Origin: Mucilaginibacter aquariorum
GTDB taxonomy: Bacteria > Bacteroidota > Bacteroidia > Sphingobacteriales > Sphingobacteriaceae
Reading direction: 5' to 3'
DNA: 64,000 nucleotides
Assembly: GCF_024498135.1 (NCBI RefSeq)
Contig: NZ_JANHOH010000003.1
Coordinates: 62,001 to 126,000 of the forward strand
Every line of letters starts with the position of its first letter. Position 1 is the first letter of the stretch. The notes under the pieces are model-generated. The model was given only the letters and a program-made list of their open reading frames with translations. It ran no database searches and was not told where the DNA came from. Made by a program: the position numbers and the translations under genes. This document shows, piece after piece, positions 7,963 through 16,777 of the stretch.

Positions 7963-10536
7963 CTACGCTAAATTCCGGCCCGCATTTACGATACCATATA
8001 CAGTACGTATAACCAGCTTGTTGTAAATACCTATCAGTTCCTCGTCGTCGGTATTGTTAAGGGCTTGCAGCGCGTAGTGTTGTATAATAACCAGTGGCAA
8101 TACAATTTTCTCGCGCACAGCTATTGAGCGGCGATCAACCGGCGATTCTTCCATCAGTACTTTTGTACCGGTTAGTTCCAGCAGCATATCGCGGGTTAGC
8201 TCATATTCCGCTTTAAGTCCTTTCCAGAAAGCGCCGAATTTTTTATCCTTTTCCATGTACGCCGTAATCCTGAAATCAGATTTGGTCATAGACATCATAC
8301 AGTTATCCAGCATAGTTTTAAAGAAACCCGAATTTTGGTAAAGTTCCTGCACTTCTTTCCAGCTACCCTTATCCTTCATCTTTTTTAAGGCAGTACCCAC
8401 GCCGTAAAAGCCGGGTATATTTTGTTTTAACTGGCTCCACGATGTTACAAAGCTTATGGCACGCAGGTCTTCCAGTTTTAACTTTGCGCCTGCATTACGC
8501 TTGGTTGGCCGGCTGCTAATGTTAATTTGTGAAAGTAATTTCAGCGGACTATACTTCTCCAGGTATTCTACAAACAGCGGGTGCTCGCGCAATGCCAGGA
8601 ACAGGGTGTGGCTTTCTTCGGCCATTTCGGCTATCAGTGCCTTGTGCCCGTTGTCCAGCAGATCATTATGATTTGGGTGCAGGGCAGATATAATGCCCGC
8701 GTTTATCAACTGCTCGGTGTTAAACCTCGCCGTTTCAACCGAACCATATTGCGAGCTTACCGTTTGCCCCTGTATGGTTAATTGGATATGATCGTTAGCT
8801 ATCTCTTTACCCATTGAGGCATAAAAACGGTGTGTTTTACCACCACCACGGGCCGGCGGGCCACCCCTGCCGTCAAAAAAGGCCAGGTCTATGTTATGTT
8901 TGCGGGCCATGGCAGTCAGTTCAACCTTGGCTTTGTAGATGCTCCAGTTGGCCATCAGGTAACCGCCATCTTTGGTACTATCGCTAAAGCCCAGCATAAT
9001 GGTTTGCCTGTTGCCACGTTTCTTCAGGTGCGATTTGTAGAACGGATGGGTGTATAATTTCTCCATCACTTCGCTGGCCTTTTTCAAATCGTTAACGGTT
9101 TCAAACAAAGGCATAAAATCAACACTCAGCTTATCTTTTTCCCAGCCGCTCCATAAAAACAGGTTAATAAGCTGTAAAATGTCTGATGCTTCCTGGCAGT
9201 TGCTGATTATAAAGCGCTGGCATCCTTTTTCGCCATTGGTATGCTGGATATCCTTCATTAACCTGATAGTATCCAACGTATCGCGGGTAAGGCTATCGGC
9301 AGTAGCCGGGCATTTAAAATCGGCCTGATTAAAAGGAATACTTTTGATTTTGGCATCCTCGTTTTGCTCGGCATAATTTTTTGGAACGCCGGTGTAAACC
9401 TTTTCGGTGGTGTATTTAAACACATCGCGCAGCACACGGCTGTCCTGCCTAATATCCAGCGTAGCAAAGTACGAACCGAACAGCTGTACCTTCTGGATCA
9501 GGTTATCCACAATAGATACAAACAAGCTGTCGTGATCGGTCACCAATGTTTGCCGCATAGATTTCAGGAGCTTTAACAACTCCGGCTGCAGATCTTTAGG
9601 GTTGGTTTGGGTGTTAAAAGCATTATCATAAAGCAGCGCTTCCAGCTGACTAATAGTATCGGCAAAACCCCTGAAAGTAATACGGCGTTTCAGGTTCCTA
9701 AAATCGCGGTAGTAGCAACGGTAAATCACCTGCCTTAACAAAGTAGACACCGAACGGGTGGTGTCGGTGGTCACATTAGGGTTACCATCTCTGTCGCCAC
9801 CCGGCCAAAAGCCAAGTTCCAGCACCTGCTTGTTACCCTCTATATCAAACTCATCTTCGAGTTTTGATTGTATGCCTGATAGGGCATGGTAAAATATATT
9901 CTCCAGGAACCAAACCAAACTAACCGCCTCATCAACAGGCGTTGGCGAAGTTTTATTAAAGAAAGGGGTTTTACCCAATTGCTGTAATAAAACATCAATG
10001 GTAGGTATATCATTGGTTTTTAACGCCTCTATCAAATCGGTCATTATACCCAGAACCGTGCCCGGATAAAATTGTGTAGGGTGCGCTGTAAGCACCAGGC
10101 GTAACGAAAATTCTTTTAATTGTTTGCTGATATTAGCTCTTGCCTGCTCGTTTTGCGACGCCTGCTGAACCATGCTTTGCAATGTGCCGGTATCATCAAC
10201 GCGGCCCACTTTGCTGAAAGAAGAATCCTCGATAGCATCAAACAAAACTACCTGGCGTTCAATGTATTGTATAAACCTAAATAAACGGTTTATTTGCTCG
10301 CGGTTATCAATACCGGGTACATATTTTTTGAAGAACGACTCAATAATATCTGTTGGGGACGATTGATTCGCCGCACCTTTATCGCAATGCGAGCTAAAAA
10401 ACGGAAGCAATATACCCGTGTCCTTTACCTGATAAAAAGGCAGCGTTTGAAACAAACTGTTATATAACTCGAAGCGTTTAACAACTTCGTGATTAAATAT
10501 AGATTCTTTTTGACTGAGCCTTAAAGTAGATGGCAT
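7963..10536 (-). CDS. ppc: phosphoenolpyruvate carboxylase
   Basis: The protein (857 residues from the ATG at 10536; an upstream ATG at 10569 adds an unlikely hydrophobic leader) has the PEPC signatures: LVLTAHPTQ with the catalytic His near residue 152, GGDRDGNPN near 250, GFSDSTKDGGYLMANW, and FFDGRGGPPARGGG. It adds bicarbonate to PEP to make oxaloacetate, replenishing the TCA cycle. The extreme C-terminus reads NAGRNLA instead of the QNTG tetrapeptide typical of proteobacterial and plant enzymes. No Shine-Dalgarno sequence is seen. Divergent from the FUSC gene. Confidence 0.95.
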   Translation of the reverse strand: MPSTLRLSQKESIFNHEVVKRFELYNSLFQTLPFYQVKDTGILLPFFSSHCDKGAANQSSPTDIIESFFKKYVPGIDNREQINRLFRFIQYIERQVVLFDAIEDSSFSKVGRVDDTGTLQSMVQQASQNEQARANISKQLKEFSLRLVLTAHPTQFYPGTVLGIMTDLIEALKTNDIPTIDVLLQQLGKTPFFNKTSPTPVDEAVSLVWFLENIFYHALSGIQSKLEDEFDIEGNKQVLELGFWPGGDRDGNPNVTTDTTRSVSTLLRQVIYRCYYRDFRNLKRRITFRGFADTISQLEALLYDNAFNTQTNPKDLQPELLKLLKSMRQTLVTDHDSLFVSIVDNLIQKVQLFGSYFATLDIRQDSRVLRDVFKYTTEKVYTGVPKNYAEQNEDAKIKSIPFNQADFKCPATADSLTRDTLDTIRLMKDIQHTNGEKGCQRFIISNCQEASDILQLINLFLWSGWEKDKLSVDFMPLFETVNDLKKASEVMEKLYTHPFYKSHLKKRGNRQTIMLGFSDSTKDGGYLMANWSIYKAKVELTAMARKHNIDLAFFDGRGGPPARGGGKTHRFYASMGKEIANDHIQLTIQGQTVSSQYGSVETARFNTEQLINAGIISALHPNHNDLLDNGHKALIAEMAEESHTLFLALREHPLFVEYLEKYSPLKLLSQINISSRPTKRNAGAKLKLEDLRAISFVTSWSQLKQNIPGFYGVGTALKKMKDKGSWKEVQELYQNSGFFKTMLDNCMMSMTKSDFRITAYMEKDKKFGAFWKGLKAEYELTRDMLLELTGTKVLMEESPVDRRSIAVREKIVLPLVIIQHYALQALNNTDDEELIGIYNKLVIRTVYGIVNAGRNLA

Positions 10537-10687
10537 AATTAACAGGTTTACAAATATGAAAGGAAACAATAATGGCGTGAATTTAACTATCTAAAATTAA
10601 ATTACATCAAAAACTAAAAAATTAATAACAGTTAGGACATTTTAATGCAATTATTGTTATTGCAAAACAGTAAACGTTTTATTTGTT

Positions 10688-10695
10688 TAATTTTG
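10688..10695 (+). promoter_or_regulatory. -7 promoter element TAATTTTG for the FUSC gene
   Basis: Exact match to TAnnTTTG, 31 nt before the ATG at 10727, giving a leader of normal length. An AAACGTTT palindrome lies just upstream at 10672-10679. Confidence 0.45.
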
Positions 10696-10726
10696 CAAAC
10701 TAAAATCATCGCCCAATAATTAGTAA

Positions 10727-12886
10727 ATGAACTACCATAAAAGAGAAATAAAAAGCTTTTTTTACAGCCAGTATTTTTCTGACGGGTTGCGCATGTCTAT
10801 CGGTATTTTGGTACCCTCATTGGTAATGATGCAGTTAGGCAATTTCGATTTGGGGCTTACCATGTCGCTTGGCGCGCTTTGTATTTGCACCATTGACGGG
10901 CCCGGGCCAATTTCGCATAAACGTAATGCCATGGCTGTGGGCAACTTATGTTTGCTTGTTGTAGCGTTTATTACCGGTTACGCCCGCCTCAACGTTTATA
11001 CCCTCGGGTTAGAGATAACCGCTTTCTCGTTTCTTTTTTCTATGCTTATTGTTTACGGTAACCGCGCTGCATCTATAGGCACATCGGCTTTGCTGGTGAT
11101 GATATTTATGATGGATAAAGAAGTGCCGCCATCGCAACTGCCGATGTTTTGCCTTACTATTTTGGCCGGTGGTTTATGGTACATGATATTTAGCCTGGTG
11201 TTTTTTGGGATCCGCCCCTTTCGTGCCGCGCAGCAGATACTGGGCGAAAACGTTGCCGATATTGCACGTTTCCTTCGTATAAAGGCCGATTTTTATATCC
11301 ATACAACCGATATTGACGAGAATTACCGCAAACTGGTACTACAGCAGATCCAGGTGAGCAATCATCAGGATGCGGTTAGGGAGATACTTTTTAAAAGCCG
11401 CCTGCTGGTGAAAGAATCAACCGCGGCCAGCAGGATATTGGTGCTTACCTTTATTGACCTGGTAGATATGTTTGAGCAGATAATGGCCACCCATTACGAC
11501 TACTCCTACATTCGCGAAAAATTTGAAAGCACCGGCGTTTTAAAAGACATAGCCGATTTTCTGCATCACGTAGCCGACGATCTGGACAACATAGGCTTTG
11601 CTGTACTGGCCAACACCCGTCCCGAAAAACTGAGCAACCTGGAACTGCGTCTGGAATATTTAAAACAAAGAATTGATGCTATAGGTACCGATGATAAGGA
11701 AACAAGTAACCTTGTGTTAAAGAAGATCCTCATCAATCTGCGTGATTTAAGCAAGAGTATCTCCAATCTTTATAAATACTATCACTCTAAAGCGTCGGAT
11801 AGTTTGGTGCAGAGCCCAACCGGTGTGGAGTATTCAAAGTTTGTATCCCAGCAAGATTACGCGCCACATGTATTTTTTGACAACCTAACGCTAAACTCGG
11901 GCGCCTTTAAGCATGCTTTTAGGGTAGCGCTGGTTTGTTTGGTGGGCTTTATAACAGCAAAGAATGTTTCGTTGGGCGGGCATAGCTATTGGGTGCTGTT
12001 AACCATTATTGTAATACTAAAACCCGGTTTCAGCCTGTCTAAACAACGTAATTACCAGCGTTTAATAGGCACCATTGCAGGTGGGGCTATTGGTATACTG
12101 ATCCTGAATTTTATCCCCGATAAAACCGCGCAATTCATATTGTTAATTGTGTTTATGATAGGCACCTACAGCTTTTTAAGAATAAACTACATTGTGGCCG
12201 TTATTTTTACAACGCCTTATGTGCTTATCCTTTTCAAGTTTTTGGGCTTAGGCACCATCAATGTTTTTCAGGAACGCCTTGTTGATACGTTAATAGGTTC
12301 GGGCATCGCGTTTATTGCCAGTTACCTTATATTCCCTACCTGGGAGTTTGAGCAGGTTAACGAAACCTTAAAATCGGTTATTACCGCCAATATAAACTAC
12401 CTGCAAAAGGTATCTGAAAGTATCTCGGGGAAAGTTGTGGAGATAACAGAATACAAACTTGCCCGTAAGGATGTGTATGTAAATTCGGCCAACTTATCGG
12501 CCACATTTGAGCGGATGACCTCGGAGCCTAAAAGCAAGCAGCGCAACATTAAAGATCTTCATAAATTTGTGGTGCTTAATCATATTTTAGCCTCCTACAC
12601 GGCTAATATAGCCTCTGCACTAATAAGATCCGGGCAAAAAACCCCGCATCCGGATATGCTTAAGCTTGTAAAAAGGAGCATTGCCGTGTTAAAAGAAACT
12701 GATAAAAGACTGAGTGGTGAAAGTATTACCCTACCCACAACGCATCCCAAAACCGATACCGTTTCAAAGCCCGAAATACAGCCAATACCGCTTACGGCTG
12801 ATGATATGCTTATGAAAGAGCAATTAGGTTTTATCAATAAAATAACCATTGATATAGCCAAGGTCACTGATAATGTTTTGAGGTAG
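10727..12886 (+). CDS. FUSC/YccS-like inner-membrane protein
   Basis: A 719-residue membrane protein with two blocks of about five to six hydrophobic segments (roughly residues 20-150 and 395-520), each followed by a long helical cytoplasmic region. This duplicated plan, with IGILVPSLVMMQLG near the start and YWVLLTIIVILKPGFSLSKQRNYQRLIGTIAGG in the second block, is that of the FUSC/YccS/aromatic acid exporter superfamily. The transported substrate is unknown. It is transcribed divergently from ppc. Confidence 0.82.
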   Translation: MNYHKREIKSFFYSQYFSDGLRMSIGILVPSLVMMQLGNFDLGLTMSLGALCICTIDGPGPISHKRNAMAVGNLCLLVVAFITGYARLNVYTLGLEITAFSFLFSMLIVYGNRAASIGTSALLVMIFMMDKEVPPSQLPMFCLTILAGGLWYMIFSLVFFGIRPFRAAQQILGENVADIARFLRIKADFYIHTTDIDENYRKLVLQQIQVSNHQDAVREILFKSRLLVKESTAASRILVLTFIDLVDMFEQIMATHYDYSYIREKFESTGVLKDIADFLHHVADDLDNIGFAVLANTRPEKLSNLELRLEYLKQRIDAIGTDDKETSNLVLKKILINLRDLSKSISNLYKYYHSKASDSLVQSPTGVEYSKFVSQQDYAPHVFFDNLTLNSGAFKHAFRVALVCLVGFITAKNVSLGGHSYWVLLTIIVILKPGFSLSKQRNYQRLIGTIAGGAIGILILNFIPDKTAQFILLIVFMIGTYSFLRINYIVAVIFTTPYVLILFKFLGLGTINVFQERLVDTLIGSGIAFIASYLIFPTWEFEQVNETLKSVITANINYLQKVSESISGKVVEITEYKLARKDVYVNSANLSATFERMTSEPKSKQRNIKDLHKFVVLNHILASYTANIASALIRSGQKTPHPDMLKLVKRSIAVLKETDKRLSGESITLPTTHPKTDTVSKPEIQPIPLTADDMLMKEQLGFINKITIDIAKVTDNVLR

Positions 12887-12914
12887 ATTAAGCAAACATG
12901 TCGATGGCAAAAAT

Positions 12915-12992
12915 GTCACGGTGAGCTTGTCGAACCACTTGCAAACCATCTCGGCGAGCCTCTCCCACGTCCTTCGACAGGCTCAGGATGAC
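12915..12992. repeat. palindromic intergenic repeat, family R4, copy a
   Basis: An imperfect palindrome with arms GTGAGCTTGTCGAACC and CTTCGACAGGCTCA, bounded by GTCAC and GATGAC, between the convergent FUSC and PRC-barrel genes. Confidence 0.8.
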
Positions 12993-13013
12993 CCTAAACT
13001 GCTTATAAAATAA

Positions 13014-13505
13014 TTAAGCATTATCATCGCCGGCAATAAACCCTTCTTCGGTTTTATTGCCATAAAATTTATTTTGGGTAACATGGATAGAACCCGGAGG
13101 GATAGGCGCATCTTTTTCTGCTTTTGCAAGCGCAATGCGTATCTCATCGTCGGTATCTTCGTTTATCACACGGCCTTTTTCATAAAGCGGCAAGGCAAGC
13201 AAATTGGTAACGCTTACACCCGGCAGTTTCACATTATCGTTTTCTAAATCAAATACGGCTACCTCTATCGGTATCAATACCCGGCCTTCTTCCAGGTCAA
13301 TATCATTGCTTTCCATATCTAATATTATGTAGCGCACCTTTCGTGTTTCCTCGCTAAACAACAATTCGTACACTTCGCCAACTTTGTTGTTGTGTGTATC
13401 CTTTACATCCCAACCAAATATTTCTGGCTGGTTGTCCACAATCTCATAATCGCTTTCGCTTAGTTCCTGTAGACTGTGGGCACTTGTATTATTATTTGAA
13501 GACAT
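13014..13505 (-). CDS. PRC-barrel domain protein
   Basis: 163 residues. Residues around 20-90 form a PRC-barrel-like domain (GWDVKDTHNNKVGEVYELL, RKVRYIILDMES, VLIPIEVAVFD), a small beta-barrel found in ribosome-maturation and photosynthetic proteins and in many stress-related proteins. The second half is acidic and less structured. It follows the OmpA-like gene by 22 nt on the same strand, so a two-gene operon is likely, perhaps connected to envelope or general stress response. Confidence 0.8.
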   Translation of the reverse strand: MSSNNNTSAHSLQELSESDYEIVDNQPEIFGWDVKDTHNNKVGEVYELLFSEETRKVRYIILDMESNDIDLEEGRVLIPIEVAVFDLENDNVKLPGVSVTNLLALPLYEKGRVINEDTDDEIRIALAKAEKDAPIPPGSIHVTQNKFYGNKTEEGFIAGDDNA

Positions 13506-13527
13506 CGTCGTAATGTTTAATGTATAA

Positions 13528-14172
13528 TTATTTATTGTCGGTATAAGCCACTATTTCAACACTTCGGTTTTGCGCGCGGCCTTTTTCGGTAGCGTTTGTA
13601 GCAAGAGGTTGTTTTTCGCCTAATGAATGAATGGATAACTTCCCGCCGTCAATTCCGCCTTTGGTTAGCAGCCAATCCTTTACCGCGTTGGCACGGTCTT
13701 CACCCAATCTTTTATTATCACCGGTTAACCCTACCGAATCTGTATGTCCGTAGATGGCTATAGCCGCTTTTTTATATCTTTTTGCAAGCGAGGCGGTTAT
13801 TTGCTTCAACTTTTCTTCGGCAGCAGGCTGCAAGGTGCTTTCGTTGGCTGCGAACAAGACATTTTCGCCTATACTATAAATGGTATATTTATCATTACCC
13901 CTAACTATAATGGCCGTATCGGTCACCTCATCGTATGATGCTTTGGGAATATTAAAGTCTATGGCGTTCCAATCCGGCTGAGTGGTCACAATTGCATTGC
14001 TGTCTTTTTTTACGGTATCGGTTGCAACAGTATCAGTTGTAGCAACTTTTAAAGGTGCCGATCTGTTACAGCCTTTGTATAATAAAACAGCTATCGCGAT
14101 AGCAATAATTGCAAATATGATCCATATTAAAACCGAGCTCTTGCGTTTAGGCTGAACATCTAATTGTGCCAT
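13528..14172 (-). CDS. OmpA-family peptidoglycan-binding protein with N-terminal membrane anchor
   Basis: From the ATG at 14172 (a further upstream start would add a non-conserved leader) the protein is 214 residues: a basic cytoplasmic N-terminus, one membrane segment (VLIWIIFAIIAIAIAVLLY), a Thr/Asp-rich linker and a C-terminal OmpA domain with GHTDSVGLTGDNKRLGEDRA and GRAQNRSVEI. The Asp and Arg in these motifs bind diaminopimelate of peptidoglycan. It probably sits in the inner membrane, holding the cell wall. Followed by the PRC-barrel gene. Confidence 0.85.
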   Translation of the reverse strand: MAQLDVQPKRKSSVLIWIIFAIIAIAIAVLLYKGCNRSAPLKVATTDTVATDTVKKDSNAIVTTQPDWNAIDFNIPKASYDEVTDTAIIVRGNDKYTIYSIGENVLFAANESTLQPAAEEKLKQITASLAKRYKKAAIAIYGHTDSVGLTGDNKRLGEDRANAVKDWLLTKGGIDGGKLSIHSLGEKQPLATNATEKGRAQNRSVEIVAYTDNK

Positions 14173-14427
14173 TTTATATATTGAATTAAGGTTCTTACTA
14201 TCAAGCATTAATTAAGCCAATATGTTTTAAATTTTCTATTTTAACCATAGAGCATACAAAAGGATAGTTAATTATTATGATATATTTAAATAACGCTCTG
14301 TGAAACCTCCGCGTCCGAATATTGCAATACAACAGGAATGTTACATCCGCTGTTGTAAACACCATATGTTTTAAGCTGTGCATTTTATACATTCGCTCTA
14401 CTAAACTAAGCGCTATATCAAACTGAT

Positions 14428-15978
14428 ATGAAAAATATTACAAAACTCTTTATTGCCTCGGCATTATTTGCCGGGAACACAACTTTCGCGCAAACAAAAA
14501 GCGCGGTGGTAGATAACATTGTTAAAGAAGGTACCGACAACTCCCAACTGGAAAAACTTGCCCACGAATTGCTGGACGGCATTGGCCCACGCCTGGTAGG
14601 CACACCTCAATTTGACAAGGCCGGTAAATGGGCGCTCGACAAATACAAAGGCTGGGGTATTACCGCGAAACAGGAAAAATGGGGAGAGTGGCGCGGATGG
14701 GAACGCGGCATATCGCACATTGATATGGTTTACCCACGTGTAAAATCATTAGAAGGCACACAACTGGCCTGGAGCCCGGGCATGAAAAAGGCCGTTACTG
14801 CCGAACTGATTATTCTGCCCGAACTGGCAGACTCAGTTGCCTTTCAAAAATGGCTGCCGGCTGTAAAAGGTAAATTTGTTATGATATCTATGAACCAGCC
14901 AACCGGCAGGCCAGATGACAACTGGAAGGAATTTGCCCTTAGCGGATCAATTGATAAAATGAAAGCCGAACGCACCGCGCAAACCGATGCCTGGAGAAAA
15001 CGGATTAGCAATACAGGTTTAACCGGACGTACTTTGCCTGTTGCCCTTGAAAAAGCTGGCGCTGCTGGTATTGTTACCTCTAACTGGTCGGCAGGTTTTG
15101 GTGTTGACAAAATATTTGGCGCTTACACCAAAGTTGTGCCTACGGTTGATATCGCTTTAGAGGATTACGGCATGCTGTACCGCTTAACCGAAAGCGGCGA
15201 TAAACCAAAGATCACCATACAAACCGAATCAAAAGAACTTGGCGTTGTGCCAACTTTTAACATTGTTGGCGAGATAAAAGGTACCGAAAAACCTAACGAA
15301 TATGTAATGCTATCTGCCCACTTCGATTCGTGGGATGGCGGCACCGGGGCTACCGATAACGGTACCGGTACTTTAACCATGATGGAAGCAATGCGGATCC
15401 TTAAAAAGGTTTATCCTCATCCAAAACGTACTATATTGGTTGGCCATTGGGCCAGCGAAGAGCAGGGCCTGAATGGTTCGCGCGCTTTTGTTGAAGACCA
15501 TCCCGAAATTGTTGCTAACCTGCAAGCTTTATTTAACCAGGATAATGGCACAGGCCGCGTAGTTAACATTGGCGGACAAGGCTTTTCTGGCGCGGGCGAC
15601 TTCATTAACCGTTGGTTAGAGGCCGTTCCGGATACTATCCGTCATCAAATAAAAACCAATTTCCCGGGTTCACCTGGTGGTGGCGGATCAGATTTCGCTT
15701 CGTTTGTTGCTGTAGGCGCGCCGGGCTTCTCGTTAAGCTCTAACAGCTGGTCGTACGGTAATTATACCTGGCACACCAACCGCGATACTTACGACAAAAT
15801 AGTATTTGACGATGTACGCAGCAACGCCATATTAACCGCCATATTAATTTATATGGCCAGCGAAGACCCCGCTAAAATGCCACGCGACAAGGCCGCATTA
15901 CCTGTTAACAGCCGTACCGGCGAGCCGGGCAAATGGCCGGAGCAAGTAAAAGCAAACCGTCACGGTGGTTTAGACTAA
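14428..15978 (+). CDS. exported M28 family zinc aminopeptidase
   Basis: 516 residues with a signal peptide (ends TTFAQ). A PA-like insert precedes the M28 catalytic domain. All five metal ligands are visible: His298 (SAHFDSWDG), Asp310 (GATDNGTG), Glu345 with catalytic Glu344 (SEEQGLNGS), Asp372 (NQDNGTG) and His449 (WHTNRDTYD). It should act as a periplasmic or secreted di-zinc exopeptidase. It is monocistronic, followed by an intrinsic terminator. Confidence 0.9.
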   Translation: MKNITKLFIASALFAGNTTFAQTKSAVVDNIVKEGTDNSQLEKLAHELLDGIGPRLVGTPQFDKAGKWALDKYKGWGITAKQEKWGEWRGWERGISHIDMVYPRVKSLEGTQLAWSPGMKKAVTAELIILPELADSVAFQKWLPAVKGKFVMISMNQPTGRPDDNWKEFALSGSIDKMKAERTAQTDAWRKRISNTGLTGRTLPVALEKAGAAGIVTSNWSAGFGVDKIFGAYTKVVPTVDIALEDYGMLYRLTESGDKPKITIQTESKELGVVPTFNIVGEIKGTEKPNEYVMLSAHFDSWDGGTGATDNGTGTLTMMEAMRILKKVYPHPKRTILVGHWASEEQGLNGSRAFVEDHPEIVANLQALFNQDNGTGRVVNIGGQGFSGAGDFINRWLEAVPDTIRHQIKTNFPGSPGGGGSDFASFVAVGAPGFSLSSNSWSYGNYTWHTNRDTYDKIVFDDVRSNAILTAILIYMASEDPAKMPRDKAALPVNSRTGEPGKWPEQVKANRHGGLD

Positions 15979-16006
15979 GAAAATATACTGATCTTATATT
16001 TAACTC

Positions 16007-16039
16007 AAGCCCGTTTCATTTATTTGGAACGGGCTTTTC
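16007..16039 (+). terminator. intrinsic terminator after M28 peptidase
   Basis: Stem AAGCCCGTT / AACGGGCTT with a 12-nt loop and a short T run, 28 nt after the stop codon. Confidence 0.75.
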
Positions 16040-16049
16040 CATATAATAA

Positions 16050-16132
16050 GGGCGTTGCCTGCGGCCAGGCCTTACGCTCATACGCGCACAGGCATTAGGC
16101 GCGAGGCCGGTATCCGCTTCAATCCTTAACGC
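16050..16132 (+). repeat. intergenic repeat, family R5, copy b (first module of composite copy A)
   Basis: Begins GGGCGTTGCCTGCGGCC and ends ATCCTTAACGC, homologous to 7411-7493. It is followed after 14 nt (containing GAATTGCCCC) by an R3 palindrome, the same order and spacer as at 54142-54332. This opens the 799-bp gene-free region between the M28 and ThuA genes. Confidence 0.82.
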
Positions 16133-16146
16133 AGAATTGCCCCTTT

Positions 16147-16241
16147 TGTCATGCTGAACATCGTGAAGCATCTATCACCGACATTCAATTTCGATAGGCA
16201 AAGTTCGCTAATAGATCCTTCGCTATCGCTCAGGATGACAA
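16147..16241 (+). repeat. palindromic intergenic repeat, family R3, copy a (second module of composite copy A)
   Basis: Bounded by TTGTCATGCTGAACATCG and GCTCAGGATGACAA, with the inner words AAGTTCGCTAATAGATCCTT. It matches 54237-54332 almost base for base and the complement of 40239-40335 and 59849-59945. Confidence 0.88.
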
Positions 16242-16574
16242 GTAGAGAAAAGCGTAGGCCTCTCCTCCACGTCGCAAAACAGCTTCGGGCGAAAACGGGA
16301 AGAAAGATGGCGGGCTTGTGCGGCTGCAGGGGCAAAGGAAATGTCTGAACCGGGATGAAGCGGATTTATGAGATTTAGAGGATTTCAGGACTGTTAACGA
16401 ACGAGCGGTGGCCTGACAGAAAAGCGGGCCAAAAGGTAAAGGCCTGTGGGGAGAAGCTTTTTTCTGTCTTGATTTTTGGTTACTTTGTATCAAGACAAAG
16501 TAACAGCCTTCCCGCGGCGAATGAGCGGGCCAATGTTCATAGTGGCACACTAAACATTAGAGATGCTAAAATAA
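16242..16574 (+). repeat. 333-bp module C of composite repeat, copy A
   Basis: A region with no convincing gene that is homologous to the reverse complement of 39910-40238. The first part (GCAAAACAGCTTCGGGCGAA, CTTGTGCGGCTGCAGGGGCA) is nearly 90% conserved by eye; the middle has diverged; the last part contains a 9-bp hairpin at 16479-16504 and then GCGGGCCA, ATAGTGGCACAC and AGAGATGC, also shared. Open frames through it are products of the repeat, not genes. Confidence 0.8.
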
Positions 16575-16620
16575 ATTCGACATCAAATAGCGGGTAAGCA
16601 CGTTCGCTACCTGTCCTAAA

Positions 16621-16644
16621 GTTGTTGGTGAGGACACCAACAAC
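16621..16644. repeat. hairpin repeat, family R6
   Basis: Perfect 10-bp stem GTTGTTGGTG / CACCAACAAC with loop AGGA. Related hairpins occur at 4769-4792, 56040-56064, 56111-56132 and 56972-57003. Confidence 0.75.
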
Positions 16645-16654
16645 GGCGAAATTT

Positions 16655-16765
16655 CGATTCCCTCCCTTGGGAGGGGTGCGGTGGATACGTGTAATGGCAG
16701 GGAGGGGTTATACGCTTTGCTATAAAGTTCATTAACCCCTCCCTACCCTCCCAAGGGAGGGAATT
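16655..16765. repeat. CCCTCCC palindrome cluster, family R8
   Basis: Nested inverted repeats: CCCTCCCTTGGGAGGG on the left, CCCTCCCAAGGGAGGG at 16746-16761 on the right, and an inner pair AGGGAGGGGTTA / TAACCCCTCCCT. A single 26-bp relative is at 49769-49794. It sits just downstream of the ThuA gene. Confidence 0.75.
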
Positions 16766-16777
16766 CATATAGGGCGT

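Noticed and set aside
16151..16550. Open frames on both strands (65 aa on plus from 16151, 106 aa on minus to 16230)
   Set aside because: They run through R3 and module C repeats; the homologous copy at 39910-40238 has indels that change the frame, so no protein is conserved.
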